Positions 1-14,400 of a DNA stretch of 64,000 nucleotides are shown here, piece after piece; the first letter of the stretch is position 1; each line of letters starts with the position of its first letter. The DNA is taken from positions 17,328,463-17,392,462 of the forward strand of contig NC_060887.1 in NCBI RefSeq assembly GCF_014805685.1, given 5' to 3'. Made by a program: the position numbers and the translations under genes. The notes below the pieces were generated by a model. That model was not told where the DNA came from. It did not search any database and worked only from the letters and a program-made list of their open reading frames with translations. The DNA comes from Silurus meridionalis. Its lineage: Eukaryota; Chordata; Actinopteri; Siluriformes; Siluridae.

Positions 1-101
1 AGAAGCGCTGAGCTGGTAATGCTCTAAAAAAAAGTAATATAATAAGGGATACAATAGGTTTAGAATTTAAAAGTCAAAGTCTGAGGTAAAAAAACACTTA
101 C

Positions 102-3100
102 TGGTTTGTCTCCTGCCTCACTATAAATGTCAATCTCAGGCTCTTTTGCAAGTAAGTCTAAGATTCTCCAAGTTGCAACTTTAGCTTTGGCAAAGTCTGG
201 GGCAAATGATGAAGACTGGCCGATACTCATGGCACTAAAGACAATGACTGAAAACACCCTGATAAAAAAAATAATAATAATAAAAAATAAATATAAATCA
301 CACATTATCAGTGTGACGATATGACATAGCTCCCAAATTATGCTTACAGGAAAACATTCTCATATTGAGTGTAGCAATGTGCAATCAGCCAAGAGCCAAA
401 ACGGAAGATTGCAGCATTAACAAAGAAAGGAATTGCTTGAGAAATCGCAAAGGTGAGTCCATAGATAGGTGCTTTACACAAGGCAGACCTAAAAAAACAA
501 AACAAAAAGTTAATTTGTAAAATTAGACATTAAATCAGTGTTGATGAAATACAGACATGCAACAAATGAAATGAAAATCTTGCTCTCTAATAGGTCAGGT
601 CCATTTGGTCCATGATGGCCAAACACCTTAATAAAACAATTTTGTGTCATTTTGTTTTTTTAAATTTGTCACCTGTCTATATGTATAAAATAACTCAAAT
701 TTATTCCTTCATTTATTCTGTAAATAAATGCATTAAGAATAGAAGAACTGTAACTAAGATGTACCGATATGGTTTAGACAGGCTTTCATTAAACTTGCGG
801 AAGAAGACATCTTCTCTTGTTAATGCAACAACAGTCTTGAAGTTTTCTACTACTTCTGTGGATATCTGTGGAAGATAAGCATCAAAGTAAAGTTGTGGTT
901 TAAAGACATGTCACTTTGTATTTTATTTGCTTAGAGGATGTCAATATTAGGATAATGCAGCAGCCTGACATACACACACTTCATTTTGAAAGTTGCAATC
1001 TACTAAGTAGCAACAACAAAACTAATCTTGTAGTAGAATTATTAAAGTGTGCTTCTTTCATTTTGGTTTGAATTGAATTGTAATTATGCAACAATCTAAT
1101 ACTGTACCTTGCCAGACATCTCTAATGCATTCTGGTCTTTGGATGCATGACCTCCCAGAGCTCTCATCTGGATGAAATGGGACCCAATGAGGAATGGCAC
1201 ACAGGCGAGGATAAGAAGGGTAAGTTGCCAGCAATAAATGAAGGCTATAATCACAGCAATGCCTAGGGAACAAACTGTGCCAACAGCCAAGCCCAGTCGA
1301 GATCCTGAGGCCTATGAAAGAAATTTAGGAAAGGAGAATTGTGAGAATGATCAATATTAATGTTAATAGTTACAAAGCAATGCAAACAAAAATAAAGATA
1401 ACCATATATTTTGTTGAAAACACATGAGCTAAAGTAATGCTGTGATGTGACAGTTTACACAATTTGGACATTTATGAGTGCAGTTTATAAATGGCTGTAC
1501 AAGTGTTTAGCTATGAAATTGCAACAAAAATACATGTTGTAAAAATTAAACTCTCATTTCTCATATCTCTGTTAGTCCAGACTTACCTTCCTCACTTACT
1601 AACATCAGTTAATAACATCACTACCTTTCCCTGTTTTACAGTAGGTTCTCAATAATTTATAGCAGATATGGAATTACACAGTCTGTGTTTACATTTTATA
1701 ACCAAACAATAGTTTTGTACTTTTGAAAGCTACACAGACTAAATAAAGAGTTGCTTACTTACCCCTTTAACCATTGATGCATCTGTTGCTAATTTAGTGG
1801 TTAGAACTCCCACTGCATTGTCGTGATTATCAAACCAGGCAATGTCCTAAAAAATTACAAAAAGCATGACGGGAGTACTAAAAGCAGCCTGGAAAAACCA
1901 AGCAGCTTTCTGACTAAATAAGTATATGACAAAGATCAACTGTATCCTTTTGTCTTCTAGAAAAAAACTAAAACAGTGCAGTACAGTGTTGGTATACCTG
2001 TCTCAAAATGGCTTTAAATGCCTGACTCCTCAGCCTCATGGTTAAAATCTCCCCAGACTTGCCAAACATGAAGCCCTGGACATAATGGCAAGCATAAAGA
2101 TGTGAATAATAATAATAAAAAAACTTCAAGAAAACATCCGGTTTAAAATAATAAAGTGGGTTACATTGAAGATGTTATTTATTCGTGTACCTGGAGGAAA
2201 TAGGTGATGAATGACACAGCCCCAAGGAGGAGGAACAGAAGAGAGAACATTAGAGTCTTCTGTCGCTTCACATCAGGGTCAGGCTCAGCAAATACCTAAA
2301 GATGAACCAATTTTTTTACAATTGTAAAAAACATACTGCTACTACTACTACTACTACTAATAATAATAATAAATACCTAAAATGTGAATGTATGCAAAAT
2401 TGTGCCCTTGGACCAGTCTGCTCACTGTGCATGAATCACATGCGTGCAAAAAAAAAAAAAACTAAAACTGTTTGACAGTTAGCAAACACAAGGAAAGACA
2501 GATACTCACACCAATGATTTTGGCAAACAGGATAGCCACACAAGGATAGACAGCTCCTCCCACAAAGCTGGCCAGTATGCCCACCATCATGTAGGGCCAC
2601 TCAGGTTTGTTCAGAGCCAGAATCCTTCCAAAAGAGACATCTTCAACCTTTTCCTTCTCCTGAAAAAGGGACAAAAATATTTAATAATAAAACTGCATTT
2701 GTGTGGTTAGAATGTGTAGTTATTCATTCAATAATTCCATTGCTGCAGCTATATGACAGTAGTGAACAATGAGCAAGGTCATTTCATTTTGTTAATTTAT
2801 ACCATCTTTAAATGAAAGGCAATTCGTGTTTGCATTGTACCTTCTTCTTCTTCTTGGATTTGGTCTTTTTCAACTTCTTTTTCGATTTCCTTTTTGATTC
2901 TCTCCTTTGAAGATTAATGCTACGTCTTATTGAATTCCTTGCAATTCCATTATTTTCAATTGTGACTTCCATCAAGTCGTCAGCATTGTCGGATGATTCC
3001 TCTTCCTCGTCATCATCCTCGTCAAAATCGAAATCCTCACCATCATCATCACTGTCATCATCTGGATTTCCCTGTGACTATATGAGGAAAAATATACATA

Positions 3101-6100
3101 AAAGTTTAAAGATAAAAATGAAGCCTTTTCTTTACAATAATTAGACTTATGCAAGAACTGTTTATTCAGACTGCTTCCACAGCTTGTTGCACGTTTTACC
3201 TGCTGTGTGACAAGAGAATAGTAGACTCCTTTCTTGCTCATGAGTTCCCTGTGAGTGCCGTGCTCGACCACCTGACCATCTTTGAAGCCAGCAATTATAT
3301 CAGCAGAACGAATTGTGGACAGACGGTGAGCAATCACTATAGTTGTTCGGCCTGCCCTTGCCTGGGAAGGAACATAAGCTGATCCTTATTCATCAGCTAT
3401 TTTTCCATCATGTAATCAGGATGGCAAAAATTACTATCAGGTGAATCAGTAAGTGGTGCTGTGAGGGTACTTTTATTTGTTCTACCTTATCTAAAGCAGC
3501 CTGGACAATAGCTTCACTCTGAGTGTCCAGGGCTGATGTGGCTTCATCCAGCAAGAGGATTTTGGGATTTTTGACCAAAGCACGAGCAATAGCAATCCTC
3601 TGCTTCTGCCCACCACTCAGTTGAGCTCCACGCTCCCCAACCATGGTGTTCAGCTTCTGTTTTTTGAAAAAAGCAAGTCCAACATTTATGTGGTCTCCAA
3701 ACAAAACTTGAAGAATTTATTTAGATGTTGTGCCTTTATTAGTATTATAAAGATTGAAAACACAGAGGCAAGCCTTCCTCCCATATAATCCTGCATATCA
3801 TTTTGGTCATAGGTATGAAATCCACAACTCTTACATCTGGTAGGTTAGAGATGAATTCATAAGCATTGGCCTCTCTCACAGCTTGTTCAATGTCCTCATC
3901 AGTGGCATTCTCACGACCATAGCGTATGTTCTCAGCAATAGTGGTGCCAAAGAGTACAGGCTCCTGGCTCACAATGCCCACGTTTTCTCTCAGCCAACGC
4001 ACATTTAGAGTGCGGATATCTCGACCATCCAGGGTGACCTGCAACCATGGATGCCCTAATCAGAGCAAGTAACCAAACAAGTATCTAACCACAGAGGCCT
4101 GAATTCTCAATTAATAATTTGATCTCCACTGATCTTCATATACTTACCTCTCCTTGATCTGTATCATAAAACCGCTGCAGCAGCTGAATGGTGGTGCTCT
4201 TCCCACAGCCACTCTCCCCCACCAGAGCAATTGTCTTCCCACTGGGCACTTTTAGGCTCATTCCCTGCAGAATCTATAACGGGATGAAGTATAAGTGAGC
4301 AAAAATAATAGTTCACCTCTCTTATGAAAGCTATTGAATGTTACATTGATTACCTTCACATCCTTTCTGGAAGGGTAACTGAAGTGAATGTTTTTGAATT
4401 CAATGTCACCTTTCACCGTGTCTGGTTTGTAGCCTTCTTTTGAACTGCTGTCAATGGGACGAGGCTATGACAGCAAATCAAGAGCTAAGTAAGTTTTATA
4501 TTGTTATAACATACATTTGTTATTTACTTTACATGGCCAATTACATAATTCACCAACTAATTATTAAAAGGTTTAAGGTTTAATAAAAATAACATCATTA
4601 CCATATCAATGGTATTGTAGATGGCGCTTGCAGCACCACGGGCTTTAGCAACACTCTCCAAGTTGGGAGCTGCCTGACCCAGAGAGAATGCCCCTATCAT
4701 CACTGAGAAGAAGACCTACTCACAGAAACCCAAGATAAACATACAACAGTTGTAGCTATTACAGATTAAGCAGAAAAGGCTGTTACATGCTGGCACACAA
4801 TGAGGGATAAAACTCACAGTGAGGACTTTTCCAATGGAGTAGTTTTCTGGTTCATCCACAGAGAGCTTTGTGCCATACCAAAATGCAAGGGCATATGTTC
4901 CTAATATGAAGAACTGTGTTAGCCCCATTGACACATTTGTAGTAATAGCTTTCTTCACTCCAAGGTTTTTTGCATCTACCAAGTTAGTTTCATACCTACA
5001 AATAGAGAAATAAATTAAATAGAGTGCTTTTGGTCAGCTTGTAAATATGCTGACCTTCAAACAACATAAAGAAAATTCAACAGGTTCTTACTTATCCAGA
5101 GCTTTCTTTTGACCATTGAATGCAACAACTGTCCTAATAGCCACAAGTATTTCTTCTGCCACAGCTCCTGCTTTGGCATAAGATGTCAACTCTTTACTTG
5201 TAAGAGTGGCAAGAATCTTGGTGAGAAGAAATCATACATATAATCATTATGCACTGTATTGTGTTAGTGAAATCACACCAAATAAAAAGCTTTCCAAATA
5301 TAAAAATGTAATCTTAGCATTTTAGTATTTATTACTCTTGAATGGCAAAATAATGAACATTGTACATAAAGAAAAAGCATGTTCTACTATTTGTAAGATT
5401 TCCTAGTAACAAACTTTACTTACTGTAGACCATACAGCAGCTGAACCTGCCAGCAGTGGACTCACTGCCAAAATGACTAAGGTCAACTTCCAACCGAAAA
5501 TAAATCCAATAATTACACCGGTAAGAAATCTGCAGAAGAACTGCACAAATATTGCAATCTTGTCTCCCAGGCCATCATTAATGGTGTTTATATCACTGTT
5601 GATGTCAAAAAGATTAGTCATATTAATTAAAGTGGAGTTCAATTACACTCAGCTTTGAACAGCAATAGTTCTAGCAGTTTTAAAATGTTCAATAAAGTGT
5701 GCAGAATGAATCATGAACCTGATCATAACCTACTCTGTGAGTCGAGTGTTAAGTTCTCCAATGGGATGTGTGTCGAACCATGCCATAGGCTGATGGAGGA
5801 TCGCATGGAAGTAATTCTCTCTGATCCGCTTGGTCTGTCTAGTGGCTGTCATTACGAATAACATGACTTGAAACACTCCAAAGAAAAAAACCCCAGCCCC
5901 AATGGCAACAAAGTAATAGGCATATCTGTGAAAAAATGTGTGCTTTTACATTTTCAGCAAAAGAGAATTTGTGGTTGGCATCAGGACTAAGAAATTAATG
6001 AGTATTTATGACTTGTTAAGAAAAAAAATGGTGAATTAATTTAATTTACGTTGTCATTGATGCTTCAATGTCAACTCCTGGTATAGGAACACAGAGTGTA

Positions 6101-7394
6101 GGATCCAGTGTGATGTTAAAGCTGTAGTTTCCTGTAAAGTTTCATGTAGAAGGTTAGCAACCCCCACAATGACTGGGATGACTAAATATTCAGCGTTACA
6201 TTTGTGTACTGACATTTTGTCATGAGCTTGAAAAAAGTATTAACTGCATCCTATTAGCTGAGAATCATGTGACTGTGAAAGCCACAGTATTTTCTTTATA
6301 TATTTTTATACTGATCGAAATATTTTGTGAGCTTTTATGCTCTATGGATAGAGACATCAGCAGCCTATAAAAGGCCACTTCCAACTAAGAAAAAAAAGAC
6401 CAAACTTTGTCATATTGATGCTTGTCCTCTCTGAGAGGACAAATATATTCAAACCATGCAGCAAAATGTTCCATGTAATAATAGAATCACATTCCCATTT
6501 GTATCTAAAAACTCACAAGCTATATTGTGGACAAGCTACACAATATACAGAATAATTTGAAATGACAAAAAAAAAGGTTTTTTTTCCTCCCACACATCGG
6601 TAAATGCCAGTGTTGGCATGTAAACTGTTATTGGTCAAGAATGAAAAATCCTAAACAATTCTAGTGAAAATAAAATGTGCATTTTACATACCTGTGATGT
6701 TGAACGTTTGTCCACTTTGTACAAAGCTGTCAGTCATTTGTCCAAACACTATACACATTATGGGCAGTGCAGCACCATGTATAGCAGCACATACAAGAGC
6801 AATCAACATCAGGAAGACCTCTGGACAGGTGGCATAACGAAACTGTAATTATAAAAGAACATATTATTGTGACATTAAGTCAAATTCAATTATACAGTAT
6901 TTGTATATATTTGTATAGCACTTTCTTACCAGCTGAAAAAGCCCAACTGATTTTATTTGTTCCTTTGGCTTATCAGACTTTTTTTTCTTCTTTCTTTAAT
7001 AACAAAAAATTATTAATATGAATATTGAATTATTTACAATAACAAATTACAATAATGTACAGTACAGAAAGAATGAATTCCAATTTATTTATTTATTTAC
7101 TTTTTGGTATTTGATTTGGATTTGGAGTCCTCCCCTGGAGGATTCTCTGGGTTCTCGTTCAAGTATTTCTCATCTTGAGTGAAGGCCAAGTTGAGATGAC
7201 CAACGGGATTTCCCTCTGAGAAGAAAAAATGATGTGTTCTTTTTAACCAGATAGAAAAGTCTAATGGGACATGCATAGTCAGTAATAAGATTATTATTAT
7301 TTTTTTTATCAGTGATGATTCATGCTGTGTGCATGAGAGAAATGATCATACCCTCTTGGTCTGGTTGGGGTTCTGCATTCTGGTCCTCTCTCAT
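102..7394 (-). CDS. abcb5: ABCB-family full transporter (P-glycoprotein type), probable abcb5; 3' end off the left edge
   Basis: An ATP-driven efflux pump of the plasma membrane, MDR/ABCB family. I spliced 24 coding exons with GT-AG sites, in transcript order: 7394-7352, 7215-7101, 6993-6930, 6842-6692, 6131-6050, 5925-5734, 5595-5424, 5216-5092, 4995-4818, 4715-4602, 4464-4354, 4273-4148, 4038-3835, 3656-3486, 3361-3200, 3077-2841, 2659-2510, 2295-2191, 2075-1998, 1846-1763, 1311-1108, 865-765, 488-348, 258-102. They total 3,267 bp, an exact 1,089 codons. Many exon sizes (192, 172, 204, 171, 162, 84, 78) are those usual for ABCB genes. Domains: a charged N-terminus, first transmembrane domain, then NBD1 with Walker [10 protein letters not shown], a Q-loop SQEPVLF, signature LSGGQKQR, Walker B ILLLDEA and H-loop IAHRLST. 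A long charged linker and the second transmembrane domain follow. NBD2 is outside the window. The symbol rests on neighbours macc1 and twist1; abcb4 or abcb11 is less likely. The 3077 splice acceptor could instead be 3071. Confidence 0.86.
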
Positions 7395-8654
7395 AGTTCC
7401 ACAATGATATTTATGTCACCTTTTGAAGATATTATTCTAATTAAAAATATTATTGTTTTTAGTGAACAGCAATTTGTGGATGTCTTAAGGTTCTTATTCA
7501 TTATGAAACTGTTTACAAGTCGTTAAGTTTGTAAATTAATTTTAAGCATTTTTAGCTGGTCCTTCAAGTATTTTGTGTTATACAATTCCTGTTTATCGTG
7601 TTTATACTCATTTATGTAAGGTTAGCTGCACAGACCGGAAAAGAACTATAATAACTGAAGGAAAACTTAACGAACGGGTAGTCTAACAAAACAGATTTGC
7701 AGATGTGCAGATTTAATGTGATACAATTGAAGATTTCTGTAGAGTAAACATAAGAATGCAAACAAAATAAGATAGAACAAGATGAACAGACATGAAAACA
7801 AGAATATCTGATTACAGTGTATTTTATTAGAATTAGTTGGAATTCTTTAGTTATAAAATCTGGTTATTCCTAAATACAGAGCTAAGAAAATTTTAATTCA
7901 TTGCAATTTCTCAAAAATGCTATAAATTGAGTTTTAACTTGAAATCTATTTCTTAAAATGTTATTACATATGACAAAATAGTTCAGCTGTGTATTTCTTG
8001 TTTTATATAAATACTAAAGTCACTGAAATGTGCAGTAAAGAATATAAATTAGATCAAGATAGATGGAGTTGTGTAAGACATTTCATGCAGAGACACGCTG
8101 TGGTTTCTGTACAAAAACATCTGAGCTTATATCCACAGTTGAATTCATGCAGCAACACCTGAACCTGAACATCTTTAGGAACATTCACTTAAGGAAGGGA
8201 ACACATCAGGCATCAGGCAAAATAATTTAAGAATAATGAATATATATATGTATTCTTTTTAGTCGAATAGTGAGTCAGTGGCTGGCTGTTCTGCACCTGA
8301 ATTTTTTTCCCTCCAAAAATAAGGTGTGGCATTATTGCTGCAAGCTTTAAAGTTTTCCCACTGAATTTGCATACATTTGAACTACAGTTGGGTCATGAGC
8401 TTTTCAAATAGACACAAAGCACTTTTTTTTTTTACTTTATTTACTAACTTCAGAGAAGAACAAGAACAAACTAGTGTTATTGGCTGTGATATAAAGTGAT
8501 GTAATTAAGCATAAAAGTTTAAATTAAAATTGTAATCCTAGCCATCCTAGCCAAATAAAATCAATTATACAAACTAAAATGTCCTGAAATGCTGTAAAAT
8601 GTATAAATTAATGACTCAGTGGTGACATGGTGCTAATTTTCCAGTTGTCTTCTC

Positions 8655-8657
<3 letters not shown>

Positions 8658-8729
<72 letters not shown>
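8658..8729. repeat. (TA)n microsatellite in abcb5 intron 1
   Basis: An uninterrupted TA run of about 72 bp, with a second shorter run at 8787-8802. It lies between the probable 5' UTR exon and the start-codon exon. Confidence 0.95.
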
Positions 8730-8731
<2 letters not shown>

Positions 8732-8929
8732 CCTTGGTTCTTTCAAACCAGTATCAAGAATAAAATAATTATGAATCAAATGAACATATATATATATATA
8801 TAGCTGTAAAAAAATACATGTTACAAAATTGTGCAGCACTAGAGATATAGCTTAACTTAGTAGCAGTAGAAAATAGTAATCGTACTAGATTTCACAAAGA
8901 AAAAGTAACATTTTACTTTAAAAACTTAC

Positions 8930-9012
8930 CACGTGAGGTTTTCAGAAAGAGTTACATGAGCACTCTAAAGGTCATGAAGGTTTCTTTTGACTCTTAGAAC
9001 AAATGCTTTATA
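8930..9012 (-). promoter_or_regulatory. Candidate abcb5 promoter and non-coding first exon
   Basis: On the minus strand a TATAAA box reads at 9012-9007, and about 80 bp downstream a strong splice donor (CACGTG then GTAAGT) ends an exon at 8930. The start codon exon at 7394 lies 1.5 kb further on, with possible acceptors at about 7446 and 7420. This fits a short 5' UTR exon. The TSS near 8980 is inferred from the TATA position only. Confidence 0.4.
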
Positions 9013-9030
9013 TTCTTCGGTATGTCAACT

Positions 9031-10790
9031 CCCAAAGAACACACCCTAACACAGACATCTGACTGTGTCAGATGGCACAAGTTAAAAAAATGTGAGTGAT
9101 TTTTTTCCCCCCTGTATAGGACATTGAAGTTCATTTGCTGTGCCTTCTATGTGCCTTAATGAATGACAGGTTCATGCGGGTTGCGTAACAATATAAATAA
9201 AAAGAAAGCTACCAAAGTAAAAAAAAAATTCCATAGTGTGATCTGAAGCAATTTATTTAAGGACAGTATCCCAAATTTAATCAAGCACATTCTGTTTTAT
9301 ATATAATTATTTTTTTTCTGTTATTAAAATTGTGTTATGAATAATTATAAATATAATATATACAAAAATAAATATGAACAAAAAGTGGATATAAAGTCTG
9401 CACAAAATGTGGTTCATCATTTTCTCCACATGTCGATGGTATACACTATGTTCCAGTACATCATGTTACAGTACATGTATTGGAATTATAGAACATTTTT
9501 TACTGATTTCATGATTCTGGTATTTTAAGAATAAACATTTTAGTATAATCTCAGACCTTTTGTGTTAGTGTTAGTTTAGCATTTGATATTTGTTTATATT
9601 GCATATTCTGATCCCAGATACTACTGACATTTTACTGATGCCATTAGTCTCTGGGACAAAGGTATAATGTAAGAATGGGAAAAAGATGAACTTTGTGATC
9701 TAACTGTGCTAGAGGTTGAAAAGATGATTGACATGTTTGGCATAAAAAAATGTAATGATTTGCGTAGCTCAGAACAATGACCTGCTCTTAACTTTACTAT
9801 CATTTCATTATATTACCAGAAACATTTTACGTATTCATTACAGTGGTTCATGTTACATGGAAGTTACTATGTACAGAGGTAATCATCGATTTTAACTAAA
9901 ACTAAAGCATACCAATGGTAAAGAACAAGATGTGTACAGTCAGGCAGCTTAAAAATAAACACAACAAATCATTTTTAAATGGCTGTTCCTCTTTTCTTGG
10001 AGTGAAAAAATTAATTGTCATTTTGCAATTGTTTTTATTTAACTTGCTAGTGAAAAAAAGCATTTATGTAAATTAACTAAACATTTGCATTCATCTTTTC
10101 AACATTTTAAATGACAAAAAAAGGTATGTAATTCGCCCTCATTCTTCTGAGATTGTCAAAACTAAATGTTCCTCGAGGGAAAGAAGTCGTCAGTGTCATT
10201 TGGCCTAGTCACTCTGAATATCTCTCTCATCTGTACCCTCACCTGGTGTTAACTCTTTGTGTCAATGTTCCAAAAAAAGGAGTAAATGTTTCTGATGCAT
10301 CTATTTCAAAAGAACACCTTGGCCTTCTAGTGCATTCCAACCTCTGTGCAACCATTCCACTCACGTGCTGAAGGTGTAGCCTTTGTTATGAAATTAAGAT
10401 TTACCTGGAAACAATGTCACAAATGAACTCCGGTGAACCTTGTTCAACCAGTCTTGTCCTTGTTAATTATACTTGCATCTAATTTACTGCAAGGTGAATG
10501 GAGTTTGCAGTGTCAACTATCAACATTTCATCAACTGTCAAACTAAAATGTGTAATTCATTTTGTGTTATTGTGACCCTTTTTGAAAGCACACTTTATTA
10601 ATTAGCTTAAAAATTTGTATTCTTGTGGAATACATGTAAATCTGTCTAAGATATTAAATAGAGAAGTGGAGTAATTGGATTTTTATTGTATGGGGGTTGT
10701 TAAACACATCAAATTACATGTTACATATTAAATGAATGCCAAAATTATGATTTAAAGTATAGACTCTGTAAAAGTTAGAAATGATGGTGA
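9031..10790. other. Intergenic, no gene recognised
   Basis: AT-rich single-copy-looking DNA upstream of the abcb5 promoter. Open frames are short, without splice context or recognisable domains. No integrin (itgb8) exon is visible, although itgb8 sits between ABCB5 and MACC1 in humans. Confidence 0.6.
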
Positions 10791-10799
10791 AAGCTGTAC

Positions 10800-11170
10800 A
10801 TTACAATGCATTGTAAAAAAAAAAAAATACTGTAGAGCTTACAATAACTTACTAGCAATTTTGGTTGCCAGTAAGACTGTAAAGAGAAACAGGAGTACTG
10901 TAAATCATAAACTGCAACTGCACTGTAAAAAAAAACACAGCACTGTGCACTGTGTACATATAACTAGAATTACCCATGTTACAACTTTTTCTTTAAAATA
11001 ACAGTACAATTATTGTAAGTTTACTGTGCATTGGTAAAAATACTTAAGCAAATAAATTTACATGTACTGCTATAAATACATTTTACAGTAAATTTGAGCA
11101 TTTGCATTTAAAATGTAATTACAAAAAAAAAATGTTTTTCTATGATCCGCAACTGTAAAAAACTACTTTT
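10800..11170. repeat. Interspersed repeat rich in CTGTAAAA / TTTACAGTA words
   Basis: The words ACTGTAAAAA and TACAGTAAA recur in both orientations, with the phrase GGTTGCCAGTAAGACTGTAAA in the middle. This resembles a widespread non-autonomous DNA-transposon-like repeat of fish genomes. The family assignment is from memory of the motif only. Confidence 0.45.
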
Positions 11171-11439
11171 GATATAAATTTAGTAGTCAAATACTGCAGT
11201 GGTCTTTCACTTGTCAATTTATTGTTAGGTGAACAGTAAAATTTAACTGTCTCACAATACAATACAACTACAATATCAAGTACCAGTAGGCTTAGCACTA
11301 AAAATAAATCAAATACATGGATATACATGCACCATGAATTAAATACTTTAACTTTGCAAACACTTGAATGAAAAAAAAAAATATTTTAAACAAATTCACA
11401 AAAAATTGGCTGAAATGTGCATTTTTTTTAATTATTGTT

Positions 11440-14400
11440 ATTGGTTACCCATTCAAAATCTATCAACTGTCGAAGGAGACTACATAAATGTGGGTTTATT
11501 CCATGCCACTATGACTAGAGTAAAGTGGGGAGTATATGGCGATACCAGAGTTTAAACCTTCATGCTTTTGATCAGTAACCCAACACCTTAACCATTGAGC
11601 TACCACTCCACCGCTCAGCAAACAGTCACGGTACCTAATAACCCAACATGGCTTCCTATCCATACTTCAACACAATCAAATTCTGTCTGGACTGCGGCTA
11701 ATTGGAACCAACTTTACCACACCCTGTGATGTAAAGACTTCCTGACATTTCTACAGGTGTGAAAAGTATTAATACCTTACTGCAAGGTTGATACCTTGAT
11801 GCAAAACTTACTCCATTACAAGTTATAAGTCACCAATTGCAGTATGACTTAAATAAAATGTAGAGTACGGTATATGGCAATACCGGGGTTAGAACACCCA
11901 ACCTTCTGCTAAGCAATTCAACAATTTAACTACAGGTCTACCACTGCACCCCTATGAAGAAGTCACTGGACCTAATGAACCAACATGACTTCCTTTCCAT
12001 ACTTCAACACCATGTAATTCTGTCTGGACTGTGGCTAATTGGAACCAACTTTACCACAACCTGTAGTGTAAAGACTTCCTGACAATCTTACTTTCATAAA
12101 AGTATTAACACCTTCCATTCCAGACTTCAGCACCATGTAATTCTGTCCGGACTGCGGCTAATTGGAACCAAATTTACCACAAACTGTGGTGTGAGGACTT
12201 TCTGACAATCCTATTTGCATAAAAGTATTAACACCTTCCATTCCAGACTTCAGCACCATGTAATTCTGTCTGGACTGCGGCTAATTGGAACCAAATTTAC
12301 CACAAACTGTGGTGTGAAGACTTTCTGACAATCCTATTTGTTTGAGAAGTATTGATACCTTACTACAAAACTTACTTTATTACAAGTTCTAAGTCACCAA
12401 TTCCAGTATGACTAGATTAAAATGTAGAGATGATGGCGATTGAACCCCCATCTTTCTGATCAATAAGACAACACCTTAACCATTGAGCTACTACTCCACC
12501 CCTCAGCATGCAGTCACTGTACCGAATGAACCAACATGGCTTCCTTTCCATACTTCAACACAATGTAATTCTGTCTGGACTGCGGCTAATTGGAACCAAC
12601 TTTACCACACACTGTGGTGTAAAGACTTCCTGACAATCCTACAGGTGTGAAAAGTATTAATACCTTACTGCAAAACTTACTCCATTACAAGTTATAAATC
12701 ACCAATTACAGTATGACTTGAGTAAAATGTACAAAATAAGGCAATACCAGGGTTTGAACACCCGACCTTCTGATCAGTAACCCAAAAGCTTAAATGCTGA
12801 GCTACCACTTCACCCCAGCTTAAGCAGTCCCTGTAACTAATGAACCAACATGGCTTCCTTTCCCAACTGCAACACCACGTAATTCTGTCTGGACTGCAGC
12901 AAATTGGACCCGACTTCACCACAACCTGTGGTTTAAAGACTTCCTGACAATCCTACTTGTGTGGAAAGTATCGATACCTTAATGCAAAACTTACTCCATC
13001 ACAAGTTATAAGTCACCAATTGCAGTATGACTTAAGTAAAATGTAGAGTATATGGCAATACCGAGTTAGAACACCCGACCTTATAAGTAATCTAAAATTT
13101 TACTACACAGCTACCGCTGTATCCCTACGAAGAAGTCACTGGACCTAATGAACCAACATGGCAGCCTTTCCATACTTTAACACCATGTAATTCTGTCTGG
13201 ACTGCGGCTAATTGAACCAAATTTACCACAAACTGTGGTGTGAAGACTTTCTGACAATCCTATTTGTTTGAGAAGTATTGATACCTTACTACAAAACTTA
13301 CTTTATTACAAGTTCTAAGTCACCAATTCCAGTATGACTAGATTAAAATGTAGAGATGATGGCGATTGAACCCCCATCTTTCTGATCAATAAGACAACAC
13401 CTTAACCATTGAGCTACTACTCCACCCCTCAGCATGCAGTCACTGTACCGAATGAACCAACATGGCTTCCTTTCCATACTTCAACACAATGTAATTCTGT
13501 CTGGACTGCGGCTAATTGGAACCAACTTTACCACACACTGTGGTGTAAAGACTTCCTGACAATCCTACAGGTGTGAAAAGTATTAATACCTTACTGCAAA
13601 ACTTACTCCATTACAAGTTATAAATCACCAATTACAGTATGACTTGAGTAAAATGTACAAAATAAGGCAATACCAGGGTTTGAACACCCGACCTTCTGAT
13701 CAGTAACCCAAAAGCTTAAATGCTGAGCTACCACTTCACCCCAGCTTAAGCAGTCCCTGTAACTAATGAACCAACATGGCTTCCTTTCCCAACTGCAACA
13801 CCACGTAATTCTGTCTGGACTGCAGCAAATTGGACCCGACTTCACCACAACCTGTGGTTTAAAGACTTCCTGACAATCCTACTTGTGTGGAAAGTATCGA
13901 TACCTTAATGCAAAACTTACTCCATCACAAGTTATAAGTCACCAATTGCAGTATGACTTAAGTAAAATGTAGAGTATATGGCAATACCGGAGTTAGAACA
14001 CCCGACCTTATAAGTAATCTAAAAATTTTACTACACAGCTACCGCTGTATCCCTACGAAGAAGTCACTGGACCTAATGAACCAACATGGCAGCCTTTCCA
14101 TACTTCAACACAATGTAATTCTGTCTGGACTGCGGCTAATTGGAACCAACTTTACACAACCTGTGGTGTAAAGACTTCCTGACATTCGTACTTGCATAAA
14201 AGTATTGAAATCTTCCATTCCAGACTTCAGCACCATGTAATTCTATCTGGACTGCGGCTAATTGGAACCAACTTTACCACAACCTGTGGTGCGAAGACTT
14301 CCTGGCAATCCTATTTGTGTGAGAAGTATTGATACCTTACTACAAAACTTACTTTATTACAAGTTATAAATCACCAATTCCAGAATGACTTGATTAAGAT

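Noticed and set aside
8657..8839. Frame made of alternating Ile-Tyr codons (also at 43962-44238 and 45347-45703)
   Set aside because: A translation of (TA)n microsatellites, with no real coding sequence.
12692..13848. Two identical 76-codon minus-strand frames as duplicated genes
   Set aside because: Both lie inside the satellite and are identical only because of the 926 bp duplication; no domain or splice context.
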